Source of the DNA: Dechloromonas sp. UBA6271
Lineage (GTDB): Bacteria > Pseudomonadota > Gammaproteobacteria > Burkholderiales > Rhodocyclaceae
Assembly: GCA_002440665.1 (NCBI GenBank)
Contig: DJUX01000058.1
Coordinates: 1-11,216, forward strand
Direction: 5' to 3'
DNA length: 11,216 nt
Shown: one piece after another, positions 1 through 7,008 of the stretch
Numbering within the stretch: position 1 is the stretch's first letter
How the letters are laid out: each line of letters begins with the position of its first letter
Program-made: the position numbers and the translations under genes
Notes under the pieces: generated by a model
Told to the model about the DNA's origin: nothing
Seen by the model: only the letters and a program-made list of their open reading frames with translations
The model's database searches: none

Positions 1-288
1 CTAATGGACAATCTGGGTTTATCGCCGCGGGGCTTCAAATTACCGACCTTGGGTTTTCGCCACTTCGCCGAAACTATCCGGCGGGTTCATGTCGATCCAG
101 GCGAGATCGATGCGCTGCGTGCGCGTGCGCTGGCCTTAAGTGATCGTCACTTCTGGGTGTTCGTCGCACTACTGGTCGAAACGGGCGCACGGAAATCAGA
201 GCTGCTCGAACACTGTTGGAGCGATGTCGACCTCGAGCGCCGTGAGGTCTTGGCGCCGACAGAGAGCGGTGGCGCGAAATTGGCCTGA
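1..288 (+). pseudogene. Tyrosine recombinase (phage integrase) fragment
   Basis: The frame is open to the left edge, and the first ATG is at position 4. The peptide carries the start of a tyrosine recombinase catalytic domain: a helix ending in LLVETGARKSELL, the box I region with the first catalytic Arg (TGARKSE), followed by WSDVDLERREVLAP. A TGA then stops the frame. The later catalytic parts (Lys hairpin, HxxR, the second His and the nucleophilic Tyr) are absent, and I saw no continuation in other frames before the next gene. An active enzyme of this family would need about 180 more residues after this point, so this is a broken relic, although the part left of the window is unseen. It hints that a mobile element once ended here. 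The family call is fairly safe; which element it came from cannot be told. Confidence 0.75.
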
Positions 289-342
289 CAATTGCTATTC
301 TCAAATGAGCATTACCAAACGCGTTGCATTTGTGGAGGCACC

Positions 343-1092
343 ATGAATTTTTGTTCCGAGTTAGACGGCATGAAGGAACTCGCCAGTTTCAAATCCTATG
401 ACGACCATGAGCGTACGCTGTCTGGATTGATGGATACGGTGGCTGACATATTCTCAGCAGGTAGAGTGTCTTTGATGCTGCTTGATAGTGTCGGCAATCT
501 GGGGCAGCTGCTCAGGCTAGTCGCTTTGCATGGCGAATTGCCGGAAACCGCATGGGACGAGAGAACACCGTTGGGCCAGAGTATCGCTGCTCAAGTCTTG
601 GCCAACAGGCAGTCCCTGGTCGTGAATGACATCAATACCTCGGCCATGAAGGCTATTCGTCGCCATACCGACGAACCAGCCGCATTTATTGCCTGTCCAG
701 TACCTATTTCTGGAATCTTCGCGGGTGTCTTGAATATCAGTAACCGAAAGAATGGCCAGTTATTCTCGGAACAAGATCTCGCATATGCCGAACTTGCCGC
801 CATCTTGGTTGGACGCGCGATTGAGCTAGGGCGATTGCAGGGCATGCTCAATTCAAGTTTCGCGAAGATGGCGCTGGTAGTTGAAAAAGTGAGTAATTCG
901 CGATCCTTCATGGATCTCAGCATCCAGGAACCGCAGCGGATGGCGAAAATACTGGCGAAATCGTTTTACAAGGAAATGAGTCGCTGCGGTTTATCAGCCA
1001 ACCAGATTATCCATGCCGCCGGCGAAATAATCTCTGAAATGACCAACAGCATTGTCCGGCACCAGCGACGTCAAAAACGTTTGGAGAGATAG
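343..1092 (+). CDS. GAF-domain protein (possible signal sensor)
   Basis: A 249-residue soluble protein with a GAF sensory domain at about residues 20-163. Typical GAF features are the strand VSLMLLD, the LGQSIAAQVLANRQSLVVND stretch, ACPV and the closing GVLNISN followed by a long helix. Residues 170-249 form a charged, mostly helical tail ending in many Arg and Lys, with no recognisable output domain (no kinase, GGDEF, EAL or HTH). GAF domains bind small ligands, haem or cyclic nucleotides, or act as dimerisation units; the ligand here is unknown. The start at 343 is preferred over the earlier frame-open codon at 292 because GGAGG lies four bases upstream of it. Base composition is near half GC in places, lower than the neighbouring fumarase gene, and it follows an integrase relic, which fits acquired DNA. 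It may work with a partner protein encoded elsewhere. Confidence 0.85.
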   Translation: MNFCSELDGMKELASFKSYDDHERTLSGLMDTVADIFSAGRVSLMLLDSVGNLGQLLRLVALHGELPETAWDERTPLGQSIAAQVLANRQSLVVNDINTSAMKAIRRHTDEPAAFIACPVPISGIFAGVLNISNRKNGQLFSEQDLAYAELAAILVGRAIELGRLQGMLNSSFAKMALVVEKVSNSRSFMDLSIQEPQRMAKILAKSFYKEMSRCGLSANQIIHAAGEIISEMTNSIVRHQRRQKRLER

Positions 1093-1100
1093 AGGGTAGC

Positions 1101-1131
1101 GGCTGACTTGTTGTCCAACAGTTTTTCAGCC
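1101..1131. terminator. Hairpin between convergent genes
   Basis: An inverted repeat between the ends of the GAF gene (+) and fumC (-). The outer arms GGCTGA (1101-1106) and TCAGCC (1126-1131) pair, and inside them TGTTG (1109-1113) pairs with CAACA (1116-1120). A run of five T lies at 1122-1126, inside the outer stem and directly after the inner one. The inner stem alone followed by T bases could act as a weak terminator for the GAF gene. Its tiny loop makes this uncertain. Confidence 0.35.
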
Positions 1132-1161
1132 TGTCCGATGTTTCAGGTAACAACTGCCCAC

Positions 1162-1179
1162 TTCCTGATGGATGTGGGA

Positions 1180-1186
<7 letters not shown>
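1162..1186. repeat. Inverted repeat over the fumC stop codon
   Basis: Perfect eight-base arms TTCCTGAT (1162-1169) and ATCAGGAA (1179-1186) with a nine-base loop. The fumC stop codon (minus strand, 1180-1182) lies in one arm. No T run follows on either strand, so it is not a textbook intrinsic terminator, but a hairpin here could stabilise the 3' end of the fumC message. Confidence 0.4.
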
Positions 1187-2571
<1,385 letters not shown>

Positions 2572-2586
2572 GGTGCGTTGAAAAAC

Positions 2587-2829
2587 CTAATGCCGGGGTG
2601 CGCGCAACTCGGCGTTCAGTTCGTCGGCAACTTCCGCCCAGTCGGCATCCTGAAGAATGGCTTCGCGCAGGAAGCAGGCCTGCGATTCGGTCCAGAACGC
2701 GGCTTCATGAAGCCGGAGGCCTTCGGCCAGCGGGCGATGGGTTTCGATGAAGTGGGCGATGGCGGCCTCATCGCTGGGATGGCCGAGTTGGGCGAACAGG
2801 TTGCTCATGTTGTGCACGGGTCGTTCCAT
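2587..2829 (-). CDS. DUF2789 family small protein
   Basis: An 80-residue acidic protein matching the DUF2789 family pattern as I remember it: MERPVHNMSNLFAQLG at the start, then SDEAAIAHFI, HRPLAEG, an AFWTESQACFL stretch and DADWAEVADEL near the end. The family has no known function. The start at 2829 is chosen over longer in-frame codons because AGGAGG lies five bases upstream and because the family begins with this MERP-type segment. It sits just before fumC, 15 bases apart, so probably in one transcript. It lies 82 bases after the OmpA-like gene, in a gap with two hairpins. Confidence 0.88.
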   Translation of the reverse strand: MERPVHNMSNLFAQLGHPSDEAAIAHFIETHRPLAEGLRLHEAAFWTESQACFLREAILQDADWAEVADELNAELRAPRH

Positions 2830-2847
2830 GACATCCTCCTTAGTTGC

Positions 2848-2880
2848 TGCCCTTGGCAACGGCGTTGCCAACCAAGGGCA
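2848..2880. repeat. Bulged inverted repeat before the DUF2789 gene
   Basis: TGCCCTT (2848-2854) pairs with AAGGGCA (2874-2880), and GGCAAC (2855-2860) pairs with GTTGCC (2864-2869), with a three-base loop and a bulge AACC. It ends eight bases from the AGGAGG ribosome site of the DUF2789 gene on the minus strand. No T run follows it in the minus-strand direction. It could be a leader hairpin, a processing site or part of a terminator pair with 2880-2896. The role is not known. Confidence 0.45.
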
Positions 2881-2896
2881 AAAATTGGATTCCAAT
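2880..2896 (-). terminator. Weak terminator-like hairpin after the OmpA-like gene
   Basis: On the minus strand, ATTGG-AAT-CCAAT (2884-2896) is followed by T bases (complement of 2880-2884). It lies 15 bases past the stop of the OmpA-like lipoprotein gene. The stem has only five pairs and two of them are G-C, so termination would be partial at best. As an alternative it is a near-palindrome (ATTGGA T TCCAAT) that a regulator might bind. Confidence 0.3.
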
Positions 2897-2911
2897 CGGC
2901 TGTGGAAGTTC

Positions 2912-4183
2912 TCAACAGCCGATGACCTTGAACTCGACACGGCGGTCGAGCGCATCGCTGGCATCGTCGCGGCCGGTGCCGACCATGGTTTGCTTCGAGC
3001 CGACGCCGTTGGCGATCATCCGCTTGGCGAGGGCCGGCGAGGAGCCTTCCAGACGTGACTTGACGTACTCTGCGCGCAGCAGCGACAGGCGTTCGTTCAG
3101 CGGTTCGGGGCCGGTCGGGCTGGTATGGCCGGTCACCTCCAGGCATTTACCGCCGCCTGACGTTTGTTTGGCGATGGTCTTAAGCCAGACCGGGTACGGA
3201 CCGCTCAGCTTCGGATCCTGCACGAATGCGGTCGACCCCGGCCGGAACAGGAATTTGACGGCAAGGCGCTGGTGATCGAGGCCGTAGTCGACGATCTTGC
3301 CGAATGCCGCTTCCGCCTGCGGCTGACGACCAAGCTTCCAGTTGGCGAGGTAGATCCCGTTAAGGACACGGAACTGGTTTCCCGCTGGCGTGGACAGGGC
3401 GCTGGTATAGAGATCGAGCGCGTCCTGGTAGCGCCCGGCATCGTAGGCGTCGATGGCTTCGGCGACCAGCGAGGCGGCGACGATGCGGTCGAGATACAGC
3501 GGATTGATCGGGTCACCCGCCTTGGTGCCCTGGCAGGTCTTGATATAGCCCTCGGTTGCGGGGTCTTCGGACCATGCCGGGGCGTCGCGGAAGAAGGCCA
3601 GCGGCGTCGGATCGACACCGTCCGGGAGGGCGAAGGCCAGCCCCTTGCTGACCAGCTTGCCGGTTCGCAGGTCGGCGAGTGCCAGGCAGATCCGGTAGGC
3701 CTCGCGTGTTCCCGCCGTCTTGCGCTCGGCGTTGACGCCGGTGAAGGTGCCGATCAGCACCAGCGGACTCTTGGCGACGTTGGCGGCGGAGAAGGTCTTG
3801 ACGTCGAATTGCGGATACTGCTCGCGCATCATGGTGGTGAGGCGCACGCCCATCGACTGCGTGGCGACCGATTGCGCCCCGGTCATGCCATCGATCAGCG
3901 GGTCGATGACGACCGTGTAGCGGGTTTGCGGCGGCACGCCCGCGGGTGGCAGTTTGGCGTTGTTGAACAAGGCAGTTGCCGCGCTCAGCACCGCCTTGTC
4001 GTAGGGCTGCACCGGCGGCGGCGCGGGCGCGGCTGCCGGTGGCTGGGCGGCGCTACTGGTTCCGGGTGCGGCTGGTGTAGCCGGCTTATCCTGCAGGCTG
4101 TCACACCCGCCAGCAAGCAGCGCGACGAAGAGCGAAGCTATCCAGACACTGGCTGCAGAAATTTTGAAATGCTTAGTTGTCAT
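2912..4183 (-). CDS. Lipoprotein with OmpA-like C-terminal domain
   Basis: A 423-residue predicted lipoprotein. Residues 1-26 are a signal peptide ending in the lipobox LLAGG-C27. Position +2 is Asp (C-D-S), which in E. coli tends to hold lipoproteins in the inner membrane. Residues 30-60 are Ala/Pro-rich and probably a flexible linker. Residues 86-215 form an unrecognised domain, and 233-300 look like tetratricopeptide-type helices (AIDAYDAGRYQDALDLYTSAL). Residues 305-423 are OmpA-like, with GHTSPTG, LNERLSLLRAEYVKSRL, GVGSKQ and DRRVEFKV. Of the two residues that hold diaminopimelate in OmpA proteins, the Arg is present (R370) but the Asp is replaced by Ser (S355). The ATG at 4183 is preferred to a GTG at 4192 because AAGGAG lies about eight bases before it. 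Its ATG overlaps the stop of the TIR gene as ATGA, so translation is probably coupled. Confidence 0.9.
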   Translation of the reverse strand: MTTKHFKISAASVWIASLFVALLAGGCDSLQDKPATPAAPGTSSAAQPPAAAPAPPPVQPYDKAVLSAATALFNNAKLPPAGVPPQTRYTVVIDPLIDGMTGAQSVATQSMGVRLTTMMREQYPQFDVKTFSAANVAKSPLVLIGTFTGVNAERKTAGTREAYRICLALADLRTGKLVSKGLAFALPDGVDPTPLAFFRDAPAWSEDPATEGYIKTCQGTKAGDPINPLYLDRIVAASLVAEAIDAYDAGRYQDALDLYTSALSTPAGNQFRVLNGIYLANWKLGRQPQAEAAFGKIVDYGLDHQRLAVKFLFRPGSTAFVQDPKLSGPYPVWLKTIAKQTSGGGKCLEVTGHTSPTGPEPLNERLSLLRAEYVKSRLEGSSPALAKRMIANGVGSKQTMVGTGRDDASDALDRRVEFKVIGC

Positions 4184-5106
4184 TGCTGGCACTCCTTTCG
4201 GAATACGGATTGATCTTCATAGGAAAGCGACTCTCCCAACTGGATCTTGTAGAGAAGATCGGCACATCGGGCGCTTGCCGAACGTGTCGTTTCGGCACGC
4301 TTAACCGGTGCTTGCACCGTCTTTGGTGGGAGTTTCACAACGGGCGGTGTCGTTACCTTGGGGACGGTCCGTGGTGGCTCGGGTGCTGCCGGGGTAACGG
4401 TCGCCACCTCCGGTACGGGTCGCGAGGGCGGTGCTATAGGGGCTTCGGGTTCCGCCGGCAAAGGCTTGCGGACAGGTTCCTGCAGTACAGGTTCACGGAC
4501 CTGTGGAGCAACCACGGCCGGCTGCCGTGAAGTCAGGGCAAGGAAGGCGGCACCTGCGGCAAGCATTACACCTGCTGCTGCGATGGCCGGCAGGCGGTGC
4601 CGCTGCCACCATGTCTTTGTCGTTCCGCCGCCAGCCAGGTCGGCCGGGTCGTAAGGCAGGCCTTGAGCGACTGGTTTGTCGGGGATGGCCGCTACCGTCG
4701 CTACAGCCGGAACGGGTTTGCCGAGCAGGTTTTCGAGGTCAGCGATCAGCATGCGCATGCCGTCGAACTCGCGCGAGCCATCCCAGTTCGTCAGGTCGGC
4801 GGCCTGAATCTCGCGAAAACCCGCCGGCGGGCGCACGGCCTCGATCATTACCGGCACCAGCTTGCCCAGCCGGCGTCCCTCGGTGGCTTCCTCGTAAACC
4901 CACTCGCTTTCGATCGAACGTGCCGACCACAGCACAATCATGCAGCGCATGTTCCCAAGCGCCTTCTCAAGCACGCCGCGCCAGGTTTCGCCGGCCGGAA
5001 TCCGGCGGTCCCACCAGACCGACCAGCCAACCGATTCCAGCATCGCTGCCACGCGACGCGCCTGCTCCCGATCCTTCTCCGTGTAGCTTAGGAAGATGTC
5101 GGTCAT
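4180..5106 (-). CDS. TIR-domain protein with one membrane span
   Basis: A 308-residue protein. Residues 2-125 form a TIR domain: DIFLSYTEKDR as the first strand, WSVWWDRRIPAGETW as the BB-loop region, CMIVLWSARSIESEWVYEEA in the middle, then KLVPVMIE. The Glu of TIR NAD-consuming enzymes (WVxxE, as in SARM1) is E73. Residues 173-192 are a single hydrophobic span. Residues 195-270 are rich in Pro and Val, and residues 280-308 form a distinct tail beginning with Cys (CADLLYKIQLGESL) and containing a second Cys (KECQQ). The basic residues before the span (QRHR) predict TIR inside and tail outside. The ATG at 5106 is chosen because the family begins with this MTDIFLSY motif. A G-rich Shine-Dalgarno stretch abuts it with unusually tight spacing, and a longer TTG start at 5142 is possible. 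It is coupled by ATGA to the lipoprotein gene. TIR effectors in bacteria often act in defence or cell death by degrading NAD; that role here is inference. Confidence 0.88.
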   Translation of the reverse strand: MTDIFLSYTEKDREQARRVAAMLESVGWSVWWDRRIPAGETWRGVLEKALGNMRCMIVLWSARSIESEWVYEEATEGRRLGKLVPVMIEAVRPPAGFREIQAADLTNWDGSREFDGMRMLIADLENLLGKPVPAVATVAAIPDKPVAQGLPYDPADLAGGGTTKTWWQRHRLPAIAAAGVMLAAGAAFLALTSRQPAVVAPQVREPVLQEPVRKPLPAEPEAPIAPPSRPVPEVATVTPAAPEPPRTVPKVTTPPVVKLPPKTVQAPVKRAETTRSASARCADLLYKIQLGESLSYEDQSVFRKECQQ

Positions 5107-5168
5107 ACCTCCCCCAATGAGGCCAGAAAACCCGGTGACCAAGTATCAGCAAGCGATCACACGCTGCA

Positions 5169-5190
5169 GTGGCCCCAGAGAATAGGCCAC
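5169..5190. repeat. Inverted repeat upstream of the TIR gene
   Basis: GTGGCC (5169-5174) and GGCCAC (5185-5190) are perfect six-base arms around a ten-base spacer, about 60 bases upstream of the TIR start. The spacing of one arm per helical turn and a half suits an operator for a dimeric regulator, but it may be chance. Confidence 0.25.
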
Positions 5191-5333
5191 CTTATGTAAG
5201 TCGACCGTGGGATATGTATTCCGTTCAACTACGAGGCAAAGCCATCAGATCGATGTGCCAACTGCCGCAGAGTGAATCGGGAAGCGGCCGCCCAATATTG
5301 GCGAATTGATAAATGAGGGATCGAAATCGGCGA

Positions 5334-5363
5334 TTGACTGCGGTGCCCAGCGTCAGGGATACT
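5334..5363 (+). promoter_or_regulatory. Candidate sigma-70 promoter of the peroxidase cluster
   Basis: TTGACT (5334-5339, five of six bases of the -35 consensus) and GATACT (5358-5363, four of six of the -10 consensus) are 18 bases apart. Transcription would begin near 5370, about 85 bases before the ATG at 5456. The palindrome CCAATATTGG lies about 32 bases upstream of the -35 box and could be a regulator site. A second TTGACA at about 5365 lacks a matching -10 box. Confidence 0.4.
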
Positions 5364-5455
5364 CTTGACAGGCCGTTGGATTTCCTGTCCTTCGACGCCG
5401 AGCAAGCCTAGTGAGTGTTGGCAACCGCAGCAACTCCGCTGAAGGAGAGATCACC

Positions 5456-5713
5456 ATGGCCTACGACGTAACCCAATTGCTGGCGATAACCCAGACGCAG
5501 TTCGGCGACTTGTTTCGCGCCAGCCCAGCAGGCGAGACCCCCGAGGCTCTGTCGAAGGTGCGAGCATCATCGGCCCCGGCACCAAGTACAGCGCGACCAT
5601 CTCGAGTCTCATCAACCGCTTCCGCTGGCAAGGCGACGTGCTCGATGCCCATGAAGGGTATGCTGGGGCAAAGACCACTTGATCGACTTCTGCTTGAAGT
5701 TCTGACGCTGTGA
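5456..5713 (+). pseudogene. Frameshifted leader gene of the peroxidase cluster
   Basis: A strong ribosome site (GGAG, eight bases before ATG 5456) opens an 85-codon frame starting MAYDVTQLLAITQTQFGDLF. After codon 34 or so the composition turns Ser/Ala/Arg-rich and loses protein character. In another frame, from about 5557 to 5682, the same DNA reads GASIIGPGTKYSATISSLI then NRFRWQGDVLDAHEGYA, which looks like real protein. So the original gene probably ran across a frameshift near 5553-5557. The shifted frame itself ends at a TGA (5680-5682), so the gene is also cut short. From memory, small uncharacterised proteins with a GxxIIxPGTKYS-type stretch near haem oxidase genes are longer, roughly 130-150 residues; this is not verified. 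It may survive only as a leader that brings ribosomes to the next gene. Confidence 0.6.
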
Positions 5714-7008
5714 CGCCGCAAGGGCACTTCATGCTGGTGGCACCGCTCGCGGCTGGCCGTGAGGCCAGCCTGCGCGCGCTGCTCGCCACCATGAATGTCA
5801 CGCCCGGCACCGCCGACCCCCACAACCCGATCGTGCCCTTTGCCGCCATTGAGCGCCTGCACTATGCGCGCCTGGTTTTGCTCGACGACGCCTTGCAAGT
5901 CGACCTCGATATGCTGGGCGTACCCCGGCCACGGCTGCCCACTGTCTTGAGCTTCATGGGCGACTGCGATGGCCCGGCGCACGAGGTGTTGGCCGAACTG
6001 GTGCAGCGCGCAGGCGAGGGCTTGCGCAGCATTTTTGCGCACTGCGAGGGCTTTGTCGCCGATACCGATTTGCTGGCCTGGATGCAAGCGCATGACCGGC
6101 CCATCGCCGCCAGCTATGTCAACTGGGTGGGCCGCACGGTACGCCAAATCAAAGAAGAGAGTGCCTTGCAGCGCGTGCTCTCGGCCACCATATCGCGAGT
6201 TGCCGTCAACTCAGGCGCGCAGGCACGAGCCCTCCATGCGGAGTTGCGCAGCTTCGTCAACACTGAAGCGCGCGCCGGTCGCCTGGTGCTCACACCGGAC
6301 GCGCCCACACCGTTCATGTGGCGGGTTGCCAAGCTCGCGCATTTGCTTTTGGTGCCGCTCGTGGGGCTGCTTTTCTTGCCGATCTTGATCGTGCTCTCAC
6401 CGCTGCTCATTTATCTGCTGCGCACGCGTGAAACCACTGACCCAGAAATCTGCCCCCGCCCGCAAGCCAAGGCGCTAGGCGAACTGCAAGTGCTTGAAGA
6501 CATTGATGTGAGCAACCAGTACACGGCGATTGGCGCGGTGAAGCCCGGGCTGTTTCGCCGCTGGCTGGTGAGCGTATTGCTGGTGTTGATCAACTACGCC
6601 TGCCGTCACGTTTTCACCTGCGGCTTTCTGGCCCGCGTGCAAACCATTCACTTCGCGCGCTGGGTGTTCATCGACGACAAAACACGCGTCATCTTTACCA
6701 GCAACTACGACGGCAGCCACCAGGGCTACATGGACGACTTCATCAACAAAGTCGCCTGGGGACTGAATCTCGTGTTCAGCAACGGCGTCGGCTGGCCGCG
6801 CACGCGTTGGTTGATCCTGGGCGGCGCGCGCATCGAGCAGGATTTCAAGCGCTACCAGCGGCGGCACCAGGTGCCGACCCAGGTTTGGTACAAGGCCTAC
6901 CCCGGCCTCAGCTTGCACGACCTCACGCGCAACCAGCGCATACGAGAAGGCCTGGAGAATACGCAGATGAGCGATGCACAAACGCTGGCCTGGCTGAGGC
7001 TGCTATGA
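5710..7008 (+). CDS. Conserved membrane protein of the Dyp peroxidase cluster
   Basis: A 432-residue protein with no named family that I can assign. The N-terminal third begins with a strand-like HFMLVAPLAAGREASLRALL, as in ferredoxin-like dimeric barrels, the fold also used by Dyp peroxidases. Residues 209-236 are strongly hydrophobic (LLLVPLVGLLFLPILIVLSPLL) and form at least one membrane span or hairpin. A second, shorter hydrophobic stretch lies at 284-297. The C-terminal part has a highly structured motif block: IHFARWVFIDD, then TSNYDGSHQGYMDDFINK, WGLNLVFSNGVGWP and VWYKAYPGLS. Its start is uncertain: a GTG at 5710 has little ribosome site, while the ATG at 5731 has AAGGG six bases before it but would cut the first strand. 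The stop overlaps the peroxidase start as ATGA. It may anchor or deliver substrate or haem to its partners, which is inference. Confidence 0.82.
   Translation: MTPQGHFMLVAPLAAGREASLRALLATMNVTPGTADPHNPIVPFAAIERLHYARLVLLDDALQVDLDMLGVPRPRLPTVLSFMGDCDGPAHEVLAELVQRAGEGLRSIFAHCEGFVADTDLLAWMQAHDRPIAASYVNWVGRTVRQIKEESALQRVLSATISRVAVNSGAQARALHAELRSFVNTEARAGRLVLTPDAPTPFMWRVAKLAHLLLVPLVGLLFLPILIVLSPLLIYLLRTRETTDPEICPRPQAKALGELQVLEDIDVSNQYTAIGAVKPGLFRRWLVSVLLVLINYACRHVFTCGFLARVQTIHFARWVFIDDKTRVIFTSNYDGSHQGYMDDFINKVAWGLNLVFSNGVGWPRTRWLILGGARIEQDFKRYQRRHQVPTQVWYKAYPGLSLHDLTRNQRIREGLENTQMSDAQTLAWLRLL

Larger units (their letters stand above)
5107..5455. other. Divergent intergenic region
   Basis: A 349-base region between the TIR gene (-) and the peroxidase cluster (+). 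I see no convincing gene in it. It should hold promoters for both directions. A plus-strand promoter candidate is listed separately. No good minus-strand promoter stood out; an AT-richer patch near 5195-5235 contains TTGAAC on the minus strand, but no well-spaced -10 box follows. It also has a ten-base palindrome CCAATATTGG (5292-5301) and an inverted repeat at 5169-5190. Confidence 0.6.

Noticed and set aside
2830..2964. A 45-residue N-terminal extension of the DUF2789 protein
   Set aside because: It is Ser/Arg-rich, runs into the end of the lipoprotein gene and ignores the strong AGGAGG site before 2829.
3164..4213. A 349-codon plus-strand frame opposite the OmpA-like lipoprotein gene
   Set aside because: The minus strand has a lipobox, an OmpA domain, a ribosome site and an ATGA overlap. 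The plus frame is Arg/Gly-rich antisense with no domain.
5107..5455. A small RNA or riboswitch in the divergent region
   Set aside because: No consensus riboswitch core or hairpin followed by a T run was found. Only short inverted repeats are present.
6807..7004. A 66-residue N-terminal extension of the Dyp peroxidase
   Set aside because: It overlaps the conserved C-terminal part of the upstream gene. The ATG at 7005 has a ribosome site, and the family begins at this LDDIQG-type segment.
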